Origin: an uncultured Ruminococcus sp.
Lineage (GTDB): Bacteria; Bacillota; Clostridia; Oscillospirales; Ruminococcaceae
DNA: 5,375 bases
Assembly (NCBI GenBank): GCA_946188175.1
Contig: CAMHUJ010000149.1
Span: 1 to 5,375, forward strand
Reading direction: 5' to 3'
The notes below the pieces were generated by a model that was not told the origin of the DNA, did no database searches, and was given only the letters and a program-made list of their open reading frames with translations. Of the stretch, positions 5,341-5,375 are shown piece by piece (position 1 is the first letter of the stretch; every line of letters begins with the position of its first letter). The translations under genes and the position numbers were made by a program.

Positions 5341-5375
5341 GCTTCCATTTCCTTTATCAGCGTTTCCATATCCGT
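5337..5375 (-). CDS. Antitoxin C-terminus, probably RelB/DinJ type (cut by window edge)
   Basis: Reading into the window from the high-coordinate edge, the frame gives TDMETLIKEMEA and then TGA at 5339-5337. The stop overlaps the toxin ATG as ATGA. Position, frame and the charged, helical tail all fit the antitoxin partner of the YafQ-type toxin. The DNA-binding N-terminal half is outside the window, so the RelB/DinJ label rests on the toxin partner rather than on visible motifs. If complete, it would be expected to repress the operon promoter together with the toxin. Confidence 0.7.
   Translation of the reverse strand, partial: TDMETLIKEMEA

Overview
The window is a compact, one-directional stretch of bacterial chromosome. 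Every supported gene reads on the minus strand, so gene order runs from high to low coordinates. Moderate-to-high GC, strong AGGAGG-type ribosome binding sites, stop/start overlaps and the carboxyspermidine route to spermidine fit a gut-type clostridial Firmicute (Oscillospiraceae/Ruminococcus-like). That assignment is an inference; no rRNA or phylogenetic marker is present.

Layout in transcription order: (1) 5375-5059, the last codons of an antitoxin, overlapping a complete YafQ-type mRNA interferase toxin; (2) 5056-4805, an unrecognised 83-residue protein starting 2 nt after the toxin stop; (3) 4775-4128, a secreted lipoprotein of unknown function; (4) 4075-2810, a saccharopine-dehydrogenase-fold enzyme, very probably carboxy(nor)spermidine synthase/dehydrogenase; (5) 2813-1683, carboxynorspermidine decarboxylase (nspC), overlapping gene 4; (6) 1683-1039, a six-helix membrane protein whose start overlaps the nspC stop; (7) 1020-616, a GNAT acetyltransferase; (8) 591-106, an SseB-domain protein; (9) 88-1, the first 29 codons of agmatine deiminase (aguA), cut by the window edge.

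Genes 4, 5 and 9 form one pathway. Agmatine deiminase starts the conversion of agmatine to putrescine via N-carbamoylputrescine. The dehydrogenase joins putrescine to aspartate semialdehyde to give carboxyspermidine, and NspC decarboxylates this to spermidine. The arginine decarboxylase and N-carbamoylputrescine amidase needed to complete the route are not in the window. The membrane protein, GNAT and SseB-domain genes sit between the pathway enzymes with gaps of 1 nt overlap to 24 nt, so they are probably co-expressed and are the least understood part of the locus.

No tRNA, rRNA, CRISPR array, insertion sequence or convincing terminator was seen. The longest non-coding gap is 52 nt (4076-4127), so there is no gene-free stretch over 300 bases. 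Long plus-strand open frames lie antisense to the real genes and are judged to be shadows.
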